Of a stretch of 64,000 nt of DNA, positions 51,265-59,480 are shown piece after piece. Position 1 is the first letter of the stretch. Every line of letters starts with the position of its first letter. The stretch is from VMCP01 sp964415065 (GTDB lineage Bacteria > Bacteroidota > Bacteroidia > NS11-12g > UBA955), in assembly GCA_964415065.1 (NCBI GenBank), contig CAYPYX010000005.1, positions 22,827 to 86,826 on the forward strand. Direction: 5' to 3'. A program made the position numbers and the translations under genes. A model generated the notes under the pieces. It did not search any database. It worked only from the letters and a program-made list of their open reading frames with translations, and was not told the origin of the DNA.

Positions 51265-53433
51265 ATGACCAAAAGATTTCTAAGTTTATTGTTGGCCGTA
51301 ACGTCATTCCTTTCTTTGCGCGCCGACGAAGGGATGTGGCCCCTTACCCTCTTGAACAAAATTCAAGATAAAATGCAAGCCCGCGGCATGAAACTTTCTG
51401 CCGAAGACATCTATTCTATCAATAACTCTTCCGTGAAAGATGCTGTAGTGCGTCTTATGCAAAACGGTAGAATGTTTTGCTCCGGTGAAGTAATCTCCGA
51501 TCAAGGACTTTTCTTGACTAATCACCATTGTGGTTACGACGCTATTCAAAGCATCGCTACTCCACAAGATAATATCCTAGCGAATGGATTCTGGGCAAAA
51601 TCATTGCAAGAAGAACGCCCCGCAGGTTTCCAAATTGGTATGCTTCGTAAAGTTCAAGACGTTACCGAAATGGTATTTAAAGGTACTAAAATTAACGACG
51701 ATGAAACTACACGCAGTCAAACCATCGCAGCTAATCTAAAAGCTACCCAAGCAGCTATGCTTGAGTCTCTCGGAGAAGAAAAGAAAAATTACGTGGTAGA
51801 TGTTGCCGTTTTCTACAACGGAAACCAATACTTAGCCATGTTCTATGAAGTATATCGCGATATTCGTTTGGTAGGAACTCCCCCTGAAAATGTAGGTAAA
51901 TTCGGCGGTGAAACCGACAACTGGAGATGGCCTCGTCATACTTGCGACTTCTCTATGTTCCGCATTTATGCTGGTGCTGATAACAAACCAGCTGACTTCT
52001 CTAAAACCAACGCTCCGTTCAAACCAAAACACCACCTTCCTGTGTCCATCAAAGGTATCAAAGAAGGTGATTTCGCTATGACTATGGGTTACCCAGGTCG
52101 TACTACGCGCAATACCTATTCTGAGGGAATTTTATACCTAAGTAAAAAGGAACGTCCAATGCGTGTTCAACTTCGTCGTGAAATCATGGATGTTTACGAG
52201 GAACACATGAAAGCCGATAAAGACGTACGTTTAATGTACTCAGCAAAATTGGCGGGTATCGGAAACTATTGGAATAAATTTGGAGGTGAAGCCAAAGAAC
52301 TTTCTAAACCTGAAATCTATGCAAAACGCAAAGCCGAAGAAAAAGAATTTGAAAATTGGGTTCGTACCAATAATAAAACTGAAATCTACGGTGATGTAAC
52401 TTCCTTATTCGATGAAGCTTATTCTGAACTGAATAAAATTGGTTTGTACAGTGTTTATCTTCAAGATGGAATCTCTAACAGCGTTCCAATGACTTCCGCT
52501 ATGAGAATGGCTGCTGTATACAAAGCTCTACAAGATAAAAAATCAGACCAAGGTAAGGCCATGGCTGCTCAATATGGAGCTGGAGTTTCTGATATGTACA
52601 AAGAATTCAATGGCAACATCGAGAAAAAAGTGCTTGCAGTAGTTTTCCGTCGTTTGATGGAAGATTTGGATTTACAATATTTACCTGCTTCTTTAAAAGC
52701 TTTAGCAACAAAAACCAAAAACAACTATGCTTTAATGGCTGAATTGGCATGGTCAAAATCTATGTTTGCTGATACCAATAAATTAAAAAAATTCTGCGCA
52801 AAACCATCTGCGTCTGCATTAGATAAAGATTTAATTTTTACTATTACCAATCAATATATCAATATCTTACGCGGTGATTTAGCTCCTAGAATTTCGGAAG
52901 TAAACAAGAAATTAGATCGTGCAAATCGTTTGTTCTTAGCAGCTAAAGCAGAAATGTACCCAAGCACTACATTTGCACCTGACGCAAATGCAACCATGCG
53001 TGTGAGCTACGGTACAGTAAAAAGTTACAACGCTCGCGATGCTGTTAAATACAACTATTTCACAACAGCAAAAGGTATCAGCGAAAAATACATCAAAGGC
53101 GATTTTGAATTCGACGCTCCAGATGCATTAATCGATCTAATCAATAAAAAGGATTTTGGTCAATATGCAGACCCAACAACAGGTGAATTATTTACCTGCT
53201 TCTTGTCAGACAACGATATCACAGGCGGTAATTCTGGTTCTCCTGTAATCAACGGTAACGGTGAGTTAATTGGTATCGCTTTCGATGGTAACTGGGAAGC
53301 CATTGCCTCTGATTTTGGTTTCATGCCTAACGTTCAACGCACAATTAGTGTGGATATTCGTTATGTACTATTCATTATCGACAAATTAGGCGGCGCAACC
53401 AACATCATCAACGAAATGACTTTAGTGAAATAA
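51265..53433 (+). CDS. S46-family dipeptidyl-peptidase (DPP7-like)
   Basis: A 722-residue secreted serine dipeptidyl-peptidase, a Bacteroidota enzyme that trims dipeptides from oligopeptides for uptake. Signal peptide LLLAVTSFLSLRA is followed by DEGMWP, a family hallmark. The chymotrypsin-type triad is: His in TNHHCGY (85-91), Asp228 in CDFSMFRIY, and Ser657 in GGNSGSPV. Eighteen residues after the serine is Gly675 (AFDGNW); in DPP7 this position is glycine (hydrophobic P1), in DPP11 it is arginine (acidic P1). The sequence therefore predicts DPP7-like specificity. It is monocistronic and divergent from pheT. Confidence 0.93.
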   Translation: MTKRFLSLLLAVTSFLSLRADEGMWPLTLLNKIQDKMQARGMKLSAEDIYSINNSSVKDAVVRLMQNGRMFCSGEVISDQGLFLTNHHCGYDAIQSIATPQDNILANGFWAKSLQEERPAGFQIGMLRKVQDVTEMVFKGTKINDDETTRSQTIAANLKATQAAMLESLGEEKKNYVVDVAVFYNGNQYLAMFYEVYRDIRLVGTPPENVGKFGGETDNWRWPRHTCDFSMFRIYAGADNKPADFSKTNAPFKPKHHLPVSIKGIKEGDFAMTMGYPGRTTRNTYSEGILYLSKKERPMRVQLRREIMDVYEEHMKADKDVRLMYSAKLAGIGNYWNKFGGEAKELSKPEIYAKRKAEEKEFENWVRTNNKTEIYGDVTSLFDEAYSELNKIGLYSVYLQDGISNSVPMTSAMRMAAVYKALQDKKSDQGKAMAAQYGAGVSDMYKEFNGNIEKKVLAVVFRRLMEDLDLQYLPASLKALATKTKNNYALMAELAWSKSMFADTNKLKKFCAKPSASALDKDLIFTITNQYINILRGDLAPRISEVNKKLDRANRLFLAAKAEMYPSTTFAPDANATMRVSYGTVKSYNARDAVKYNYFTTAKGISEKYIKGDFEFDAPDALIDLINKKDFGQYADPTTGELFTCFLSDNDITGGNSGSPVINGNGELIGIAFDGNWEAIASDFGFMPNVQRTISVDIRYVLFIIDKLGGATNIINEMTLVK

Positions 53434-53487
53434 TTCTTCACTGTATATTTCGGTAACACCATTAGGATTAATCATTAAACCATTCCG

Positions 53488-55329
53488 GTGCTACAGTTCG
53501 AAAAGCTCTATCAGAAACTAGACCAAACTACCAAAACAACGGAAAAGGTCGAAGCTCTGGTAGAGTTTTTTCATTTATGCACCGATGAAGATAAAATCTG
53601 GATCATTGCTCTTTTTACCGGCAGACGTCCAAAACGAAGTATTCCCCTAGCAAATTTGCGACAATGGGCTGCAGAGTTTGCCGAAATTCCCCAGTGGCTT
53701 TTTGATGAAAGCTACCATACAGTGGGAGATTTGGCGGAAACCATTTCTCTAGTTTTAGGTAGAAAATCACAAAATATTTCTCCTAACCTTCCATTAGATT
53801 ATTGGTTACAACATTTATATCAACTCAAAAATCAATCTGAAGAGAATCAACGTGAAACAATATTTCAATTTTGGAATGAACTATCCACAGAAGGACGTTT
53901 CCTACTCAACAAATTAATTACAGGAGGATTCAGAATTGGTGTTTCTCAAGCACTTCTCACTCAAGCATTATCTAAATATACCGGGATTCCTAAGGATGAT
54001 CTTACCTTTCGTATCAGTGGTAAATGGGACCCTTTTAAAACTAATTTCGACCAACATATCCTAAATTCCGATCTTTCTTACTCGGATTCTAAACCCTACC
54101 CGTTCTTTTTAGCTTATCCCATTCCCGAGGATGTATTATCACTGGAATTCGACCCAACCAATATCAATCAAAACCCACTTCACACCATACAAAATTGGCA
54201 ATTCGAGTACAAGTGGGATGGCATTAGAGGTCAACTTATACTTAGAAACGATACCGTTACTTTGTGGTCAAGAGGTGAAGAAATCATCAGTTCAGCGTTT
54301 CCTGAAATTATAGAATCTATTTCTTCTTTTCGGGGGATGTTAAACTCAGCAAAATTTAAACTATCTGTACATAACATAAACTCGGAAAAGTCGGGAGAGT
54401 CAGCAATTATTGACTCAACACAATTCATACAAATACCACCAAATTCGAACTCGGGTGAGTCGGAGTTAAAGGTGTTGAAGGAAATACGGCTAGAATCCGT
54501 ATCGCCTGAATCTACAAATTCGATTTCATCCATTGTACTGGATGGAGAAATCATCGCTTGGAATTTTCAAGCAAATGAACCCCTCCCATTTTCTGATTTG
54601 CAACGTAGAATTGGACGTAAAACCGTAAGTAAAAAACTTCGCGAAGAAATACCCTGTGCTTTTCTTGTTTACGACATCATGGAGCTCAACCACAACGACA
54701 TACGTGAACTTCCATTATCTTCAAGAAGAAACCTCATTGAATCTCTATTTTCTAATCATTTATATTCGGAAACAGACCAAAATTCCAAACATATAATTCT
54801 ACCACCGCTCTTGCATCCCCCAACATGGCTGCAAGCCCAAGAAATTCGAAACGCAGCAAAGTCCCAAAAAGCGGAGGGACTAATGGTCAAACTCAAATCT
54901 TCGTCTTACGGTGTCGGTAGAAAACGCGGCGATTGGTGGAAGTGGAAAGTAGAAGCTGAAACCATCGATGCTGTTCTGATTTATGCTCAACGGGGACATG
55001 GAAAACGAGCCAACCTTTACACCGATTTTACATTTGCATTAAAAAATGGAGACTTATTAACTCCATTTGCCAAAGCTTACAGCGGGTTAAGTAATTCCGA
55101 AATAGAAGAACTGAACAAATGGATAAAAAGTCATACCAGAGAATCATTTGGGCCGGTCAGAAGCGTGGAACCCGTGCACGTTTTCGAAATTGGTTTTGAA
55201 GCCATCCAAAAAAGCAAGCGACACAAATCAGGTGTTGCCGTACGATTTCCCCGAATAATTCGTTGGCGCAAAGACAAATCCGTTAATGACATCGGGTATC
55301 TCCAAGATTTATTGGATCAGGCTCTGTAA
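53488..55329 (+). CDS. ATP-dependent DNA ligase (bacterial, exonuclease-linked type)
   Basis: A 613-residue ligase. Adenylation lysine Lys242 in EYKWDGIRGQ (motif I, KxDG); motif III-like AFLVYDIMEL, motif IV GLMVKLKSSSYGVGRKRGDWWKWKVE, and motif VI-like FPRIIRWRKDKS follow. The N-terminal helical DNA-binding domain (residues 1-210) fits the TIGR ligase type found with an exonuclease, a DEXH helicase and a phosphoesterase. The exonuclease is nearby (56321-57379); the helicase and phosphoesterase are not in the window. A Ser/Asn-rich insert lies at ~290-345, before VLDGEI. Start is GTG at 53488. The stop codon lies within a 52-bp tandem repeat. Confidence 0.9.
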   Translation: MLQFEKLYQKLDQTTKTTEKVEALVEFFHLCTDEDKIWIIALFTGRRPKRSIPLANLRQWAAEFAEIPQWLFDESYHTVGDLAETISLVLGRKSQNISPNLPLDYWLQHLYQLKNQSEENQRETIFQFWNELSTEGRFLLNKLITGGFRIGVSQALLTQALSKYTGIPKDDLTFRISGKWDPFKTNFDQHILNSDLSYSDSKPYPFFLAYPIPEDVLSLEFDPTNINQNPLHTIQNWQFEYKWDGIRGQLILRNDTVTLWSRGEEIISSAFPEIIESISSFRGMLNSAKFKLSVHNINSEKSGESAIIDSTQFIQIPPNSNSGESELKVLKEIRLESVSPESTNSISSIVLDGEIIAWNFQANEPLPFSDLQRRIGRKTVSKKLREEIPCAFLVYDIMELNHNDIRELPLSSRRNLIESLFSNHLYSETDQNSKHIILPPLLHPPTWLQAQEIRNAAKSQKAEGLMVKLKSSSYGVGRKRGDWWKWKVEAETIDAVLIYAQRGHGKRANLYTDFTFALKNGDLLTPFAKAYSGLSNSEIEELNKWIKSHTRESFGPVRSVEPVHVFEIGFEAIQKSKRHKSGVAVRFPRIIRWRKDKSVNDIGYLQDLLDQAL

Positions 55330-55534
55330 TTCAACTCCAACCTTAAACTCCGCAATTCCCCAATCCANNNNNNNNNNNNNNNNNNNNNNNNNNNNNNNNN
55401 NNNNNNNNNNNNNNNNNNNNNNNNNNNNNNNNNNNNNNNNNNNNNNNNNNNNNNNNNNNNNNNNNNNTCAGGCTCTGTAATTCAACTCCAACCTTAAACT
55501 CCGCAATTCCCCAATCCACTCAGGCTCTGTAATT
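55317..55534. repeat. 52-bp tandem repeat at the convergent ends of the ligase and GT2 genes
   Basis: Copies start with TCAGGCTCTGTAATT at 55317, 55468 and 55520 (partial); 55468 and 55520 are 52 bases apart. The ligase stop (55327-55329) falls in the first copy. The GT2 gene, on the other strand, ends in the last (its codons N-Y-R-A-stop are the reverse of TCAGGCTCTGTAATT). A 100-N gap lies between, so copy number is unknown. Confidence 0.88.
55368..55467. other. Assembly gap (100 N) within the 52-bp repeat
   Basis: A placeholder of 100 N between two near-identical repeat copies. True length unknown. Confidence 0.95.
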
Positions 55535-56239
55535 CCACCACAGTTTCAATATATTGAACGGAACCAGTAAAAAATCCTTAATCTTAATTTTGCTCCCTTT
55601 GATCTCCGTCCACTCAACCAAGGGAACTTCTAACATCCGTTCCTCGGAACTCCAGCGCTTGTAACGAACAAAGACTTCGATATCAAACAACCATTTAGTA
55701 ACAAACGGCTTAGAAAACAACTCTTCCGCTACCTGTCGTTTGTACAATTTACAACCGCATTGCGTATCGTAAATTTCCAATTTAAACATCTCATTTACGA
55801 TGGTCAACACAATTCTGGAAAACCAATGTCGTACTGCATTTCTTTGGATATTCCATCCTTTTAATTTTACTCGCGAGCCCCAAATCATATCGTACTCGGA
55901 ACCTTCAATCAAGTCTCTTAATCGATCAAATTCGTAATAGGGTGTTGCAAAATCAGAGTCTAAAAAACCAATTACTTCATAGTTTTTTGAATCCTCTACA
56001 CAGGCTAAAACTCCCTTCCTGATAATTTCCGCTTTTCCTGAATTTACTACACCATCTACGACTTTAACATGCGTAAATTCATCTTCTAAGCTTCTAAGTA
56101 AATTTAATGTTCCATCGGTTGAACCGTCATTCAACAACCAAAAATCCACATTTTGATGCCTCTGTATAACTTCCCTAAAAGTAGCCAAGTCCATCCGGCT
56201 CTCTTCATTATAAAATGGCAATAAACAAGCAGTTTTCAT
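55520..56239 (-). CDS. Glycosyltransferase family 2 (dolichyl-phosphate-glucosyl/mannosyltransferase-like)
   Basis: A 239-residue GT-A enzyme. CLLPFYNEESRMD at the N-terminus, WLLNDGSTDGTL (metal and nucleotide-sugar binding), GFLDSDFATP (DxD-like), DMIWGSRVKLKGWN, and IYDTQCGCKLYKR are typical of DPM1/ALG5-like GT2 enzymes that make polyprenyl-phosphate sugars. It has no transmembrane segment, unlike larger polyprenol GT2s. It sits between the ligase and exonuclease genes on the opposite strand, an odd position for a DNA-repair pair. The 3' end is part of the 52-bp repeat. Confidence 0.87.
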   Translation of the reverse strand: MKTACLLPFYNEESRMDLATFREVIQRHQNVDFWLLNDGSTDGTLNLLRSLEDEFTHVKVVDGVVNSGKAEIIRKGVLACVEDSKNYEVIGFLDSDFATPYYEFDRLRDLIEGSEYDMIWGSRVKLKGWNIQRNAVRHWFSRIVLTIVNEMFKLEIYDTQCGCKLYKRQVAEELFSKPFVTKWLFDIEVFVRYKRWSSEERMLEVPLVEWTEIKGSKIKIKDFLLVPFNILKLWWNYRA

Positions 56240-56265
56240 AGTGTAAATTCGATGGCAAAATCATT

Positions 56266-56273
56266 TAACTTTG
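56266..56273 (+). promoter_or_regulatory. Promoter -7 element (TAACTTTG) for the ligase-associated exonuclease
   Basis: An exact TAnnTTTG match. It lies downstream of an in-frame ATG at 56252, so it supports the ATG at 56321 as the real start. Confidence 0.4.
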
Positions 56274-56320
56274 TCCAACTCTACGAAAATACCATTTATT
56301 TATCGTTTGAACACCCTACC

Positions 56321-57379
56321 ATGCTTATTACCAAAACGCCTAAAGGACTCTACTGCTCGCAAGCCGATGTATTTATAGATCCCACTCAGCCGGTTCAAAA
56401 AGCACTTATCACTCATGCACATTCCGATCATGCACGTTCGGGATCTCAATACTACTTAGCCCATCACCAAAATAAACACATTCTTCAACTGCGATTAGGG
56501 AAAAATATCCAATTCCAAGGTGTCGAATTCAACCAACCAGTAATCATCAATGGTGTAAAAATTTCATTTCACCCCAGTGGTCATATTCCTGGATCTGCAC
56601 AAATTCGCTTAGAATATCGGGGAGAAATTTGGGTAATTACTGGCGACTACAAACTCAATTACGATGGTTTGTCAACTCCCTTTGAACACGTTAAATGCCA
56701 CCATTTTGTTACCGAAAGTACTTTTGGACTGCCTGTTTTTAACTGGCAACCACAAGAACAAATATTCCTAGAAATTAATGATTATTGGAAAAACTGCGCT
56801 GAAAACGGTGAAAACTTGCTCATTTCAGCCTATTCTTTGGGAAAATCCCAACGCATTATTAAACATCTCAACCGTGAAATAGGCTCTATTCTATGTCACC
56901 CCACTATAGTTCAAACGAATTTAGCTTTGGAAGCTGATGGTTTTTCTTTTGGTTCTTGGGACGCTTTCAATTCTGCAACAGAACAATCTGATTCACAGAA
57001 TTTAACATCCAAAAAAACTCAAGAAAGCGACTCTATTACATCCAATACCCAAAAACTATCCCCAACCAGAGGGAACAATAATAAAAAACTTACTGGAGCT
57101 GCTATCATTTGTCCACCAGCAGGAATCAGTGATGCATTGTTAAAGAAAATTCAACCTTATCGTTCCGTTTCCTGTTCAGGATGGATGGCAATGCGAGGTG
57201 CACGTAATTGGGGTAATTTAGATCGAGGGTTTGTGTTATCAGACCACGCTGACTTTAATGAACTTATTACTGCTTGCAAAGAATCCTCAGCCGAGAATAT
57301 CTACGTTACCCATGGCTACACTCAGGTATTTTCTAAATATCTTACCGAAAAACTGCAGGTAAATACACAAATGTGGTGA
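56321..57379 (+). CDS. Ligase-associated DNA exonuclease (metallo-beta-lactamase/beta-CASP fold)
   Basis: A 352-residue protein of the exonuclease family encoded beside bacterial ATP-dependent ligases. Opening TPKGLYCSQADVFIDPTQPVQKALITHAHSDHAR includes the HxHxDH metal site; then GHIPGSAQIRLEY, ITGDYKLN, and ESTFGLP follow, and SDHADFNEL is near the end. A Ser/Thr/Asn/Gln-rich insert (TEQSDSQNLTSKK and on) lies at about residues 225-265 between conserved parts. The family start is MLITKTPKG; the frame is open to 56252. It probably acts with the ligase at 53488 in DNA repair. GT2 and the repeat separate them. Confidence 0.88.
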   Translation: MLITKTPKGLYCSQADVFIDPTQPVQKALITHAHSDHARSGSQYYLAHHQNKHILQLRLGKNIQFQGVEFNQPVIINGVKISFHPSGHIPGSAQIRLEYRGEIWVITGDYKLNYDGLSTPFEHVKCHHFVTESTFGLPVFNWQPQEQIFLEINDYWKNCAENGENLLISAYSLGKSQRIIKHLNREIGSILCHPTIVQTNLALEADGFSFGSWDAFNSATEQSDSQNLTSKKTQESDSITSNTQKLSPTRGNNNKKLTGAAIICPPAGISDALLKKIQPYRSVSCSGWMAMRGARNWGNLDRGFVLSDHADFNELITACKESSAENIYVTHGYTQVFSKYLTEKLQVNTQMW

Positions 57380-57419
57380 CTCCATCAAACAGATTCTAAT
57401 CCTTCAGAATTTACGAAAT

Positions 57420-57460
57420 CTACGGTAATCCGTAATCAAAAGTGGAGTGAACTTCACTTT
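57420..57460. terminator. Two adjacent hairpins between convergent exonuclease and GT4 genes
   Basis: TTACGG-TAAT-CCGTAA (57420-57435) is a perfect 6-bp stem. AGTGAA-C-TTCACT (57446-57458) follows, with an outer AAAGTG/CACTTT alternative. They lie in a 97-base convergent gap and could terminate both genes. No long T-run is present. Confidence 0.5.
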
Positions 57461-57476
57461 CAACCATACAGTCAAT

Positions 57477-58727
57477 TTATCCGTTCATTATTGTAAATAA
57501 TTCCAACCATTTATCAGCAATAACATCGGCATCAAAACTTCGGGAATGTTCCAATCCACCAAGGCTCAATCGTATCCATAGCTCCTCATTCTCCATCAAT
57601 TCAGCAGTAGACTTTACAAAATTCTCATCATCACCAAAATCTACAACTACACCTGACGTTTTGGAAACCACATCATCAACTGAACTGAAACACCGATTTA
57701 CCACAGGAACTACTCCACAGGATTGTGCTTCTACCAATGTCAACCCAAACCCTTCATAGTCCGAAGTCATTACAAATATCTTAGAACGCATATAAAAACT
57801 CTTTGGATCTTGAAATCCATGAAAATGTACACGATCTAAATTGCGACTCATTGCATATTCCTTCAACTCTTCCAGTGCATCTCCATCACCAACAACATCA
57901 AATTGCCAGTCTCCAAATTGTGTGTGGAGCTTATCAAACACTCGAATCATTTTATCAGGACGCTTCTGACCATGATCTATCCTGCCTACAAATAATACTC
58001 GATTTTCCTTTTGGGTGTACAATTCCTCCCAAATGTGATTCGCTGAATATGTTGATGGATTCGGAATCGACACCAATTTCTCTACACCTGAAACTCCAAA
58101 ACCGATTAATTCCTTGCGAAATGATTCCGATAGCAAAACATACTTATCCGATCCATTAATTACACCACTGAATATATTTCGATACTTTTTCCGAACCAAA
58201 ATGGCCATCAATCTCCATATCCATTTACGATCCATCAGTCTAAAAAATACTTCTTCCTTATTCCAACCTAATTTTCCACTTGCTCGATCGATATTTACCT
58301 TCCCTCCAAACCGCAACTCTCGGTAATTATCTGCTAAACAACCCACACAATTATGATGAACAGAAGCCATCCAAACAGGTCTGCCTAATTCCAATTCCAC
58401 TCCCACTTTCCATTCAACCACACGAGCAAAAAGATCAGTTTGATTTATACAGTGTGTAATTCCCAATCGTTGAATCAGGTCAGCACTAAATTCTATATTT
58501 TCTTTTCGTGGGAAGCTATCACGCTCTGGTAGAAAATAGGTCCGATCCAAAATTCGATCACTTAAACTCTCGCCTAATCGGTGAGACTCATTTTCGCTTC
58601 CGTCCAAAACCAAAAAATAAACCTCCAAACCCTTTCGAATAAATGCCTCAAATAACAAGGAGCTCACTCGTTGAACTCCACCTTTGTTTGGATCAATAAA
58701 AAATGAGGAAATAATTAAGATTCGCAT
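57477..58727 (-). CDS. Glycosyltransferase family 4 (GT-B)
   Basis: A 416-residue GT-B enzyme. N-terminal donor/acceptor domain opens with ISSFFIDPNKGGVQRVSSLL (typical GGxxR acceptor loop); the C-terminal domain has RVLFVGRIDHGQKRPDKMIRVF, VVGDGDALEELKEYA, VHFHGFQDPKSFYMRSKIFVMTSDYEGFGLTLVEAQSCGVVPVV (the EGFGLxxxE nucleotide-sugar site). It likely transfers a sugar in surface-polysaccharide assembly. A strong hairpin separates it from the PglC-type gene upstream, so it may be a separate transcript of the same cluster. Confidence 0.92.
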   Translation of the reverse strand: MRILIISSFFIDPNKGGVQRVSSLLFEAFIRKGLEVYFLVLDGSENESHRLGESLSDRILDRTYFLPERDSFPRKENIEFSADLIQRLGITHCINQTDLFARVVEWKVGVELELGRPVWMASVHHNCVGCLADNYRELRFGGKVNIDRASGKLGWNKEEVFFRLMDRKWIWRLMAILVRKKYRNIFSGVINGSDKYVLLSESFRKELIGFGVSGVEKLVSIPNPSTYSANHIWEELYTQKENRVLFVGRIDHGQKRPDKMIRVFDKLHTQFGDWQFDVVGDGDALEELKEYAMSRNLDRVHFHGFQDPKSFYMRSKIFVMTSDYEGFGLTLVEAQSCGVVPVVNRCFSSVDDVVSKTSGVVVDFGDDENFVKSTAELMENEELWIRLSLGGLEHSRSFDADVIADKWLELFTIMNG

Positions 58728-58784
58728 TAGAATTTTTAGCTTTTTGGTGCAAAGAAGTAACTATTGATTTTAAGATTCAAAACC

Positions 58785-58805
58785 TAATCCCAAAAGTTGG
58801 GATTA
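58785..58805 (-). terminator. Hairpin terminating the dehydratase-phosphoglycosyltransferase unit
   Basis: TAATCCCAA and TTGGGATTA form a perfect 9-bp stem with loop AAG, 26 bases past the minus-strand PglC-type stop. On the minus strand a short GGTTTTG follows, so the U-tract is weak. Confidence 0.6.
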
Positions 58806-58830
58806 AGAAAATAAGCAAAAGCAAAGCTAA

Positions 58831-59475
58831 TCAATTATTGCCAGTAAACGGCTCCATCGGACGATCTTCCGATTGATTGATACCATCGCGTTTCAATACC
58901 TTCATTACTGTTAACCACAAAATCTTGATGTCTAACAACAAAGAGATATTTTCTACGTAATAAACATCCTTCTCGAATTTTTCCACCCAAGGTATGCTAT
59001 TCCGACCATTCACCTGCGCCCAACCCGTAATACCCGGTTTCACCTCCAAACGGCGCAACTGACGACTGTTATACAACGGCACATATTTATACAACAACGG
59101 CCTAGGCCCCACCAAACTCATATCTCCCTTCAATACATTAAACAATTGAGGCAATTCATCTATAGACAACTTACGGACCAATCCTCCAAACGGAGTTATC
59201 CGCTGAACGTCAGGCAACAACTTACCTTCAGCATCTTTCTCATCCGTCATGGATTTGAACTTAATGATGTGAAACGGTAACGCATTTAAACCTGGTCGCT
59301 CCTGAAAGAAAAATACCTTTCCCTTATTCTGATATAACAATACCAAGGCAGTTATTAAAATAATTGGTGAAAGTAATGTCAATGCTATCAATGACAGCAC
59401 CACATCCATTAAACGTTTGGTAAATATGCGATAAACTTCGTGAGAAAATCCCACCAACGACTTTAACAAGTTCAA
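58831..59475 (-). CDS. PglC-type monotopic phosphoglycosyltransferase (bacterial sugar transferase)
   Basis: A 214-residue membrane enzyme that starts surface-glycan repeat synthesis by moving phospho-sugar from UDP-sugar to undecaprenyl phosphate. A single re-entrant hydrophobic segment (LMDVVLSLIALTLLSPIILITALVLL) is followed by KVFFFQERPG, FHIIKFKSM, the catalytic Asp-Glu in RKLSIDELPQLFNVLKGDMSLVGPRPLL, and KPGITGWAQVNGRN. The size fits the small PglC/WecA-independent class. It begins 5 bases after the dehydratase gene, so the pair is operonic. Confidence 0.93.
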   Translation of the reverse strand: MNLLKSLVGFSHEVYRIFTKRLMDVVLSLIALTLLSPIILITALVLLYQNKGKVFFFQERPGLNALPFHIIKFKSMTDEKDAEGKLLPDVQRITPFGGLVRKLSIDELPQLFNVLKGDMSLVGPRPLLYKYVPLYNSRQLRRLEVKPGITGWAQVNGRNSIPWVEKFEKDVYYVENISLLLDIKILWLTVMKVLKRDGINQSEDRPMEPFTGNN

Positions 59476-59480
59476 GGAAA

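Noticed and set aside
55286..55480. Short ORF across the N gap
   Set aside because: It runs through unknown bases and is in another frame of the ligase end.
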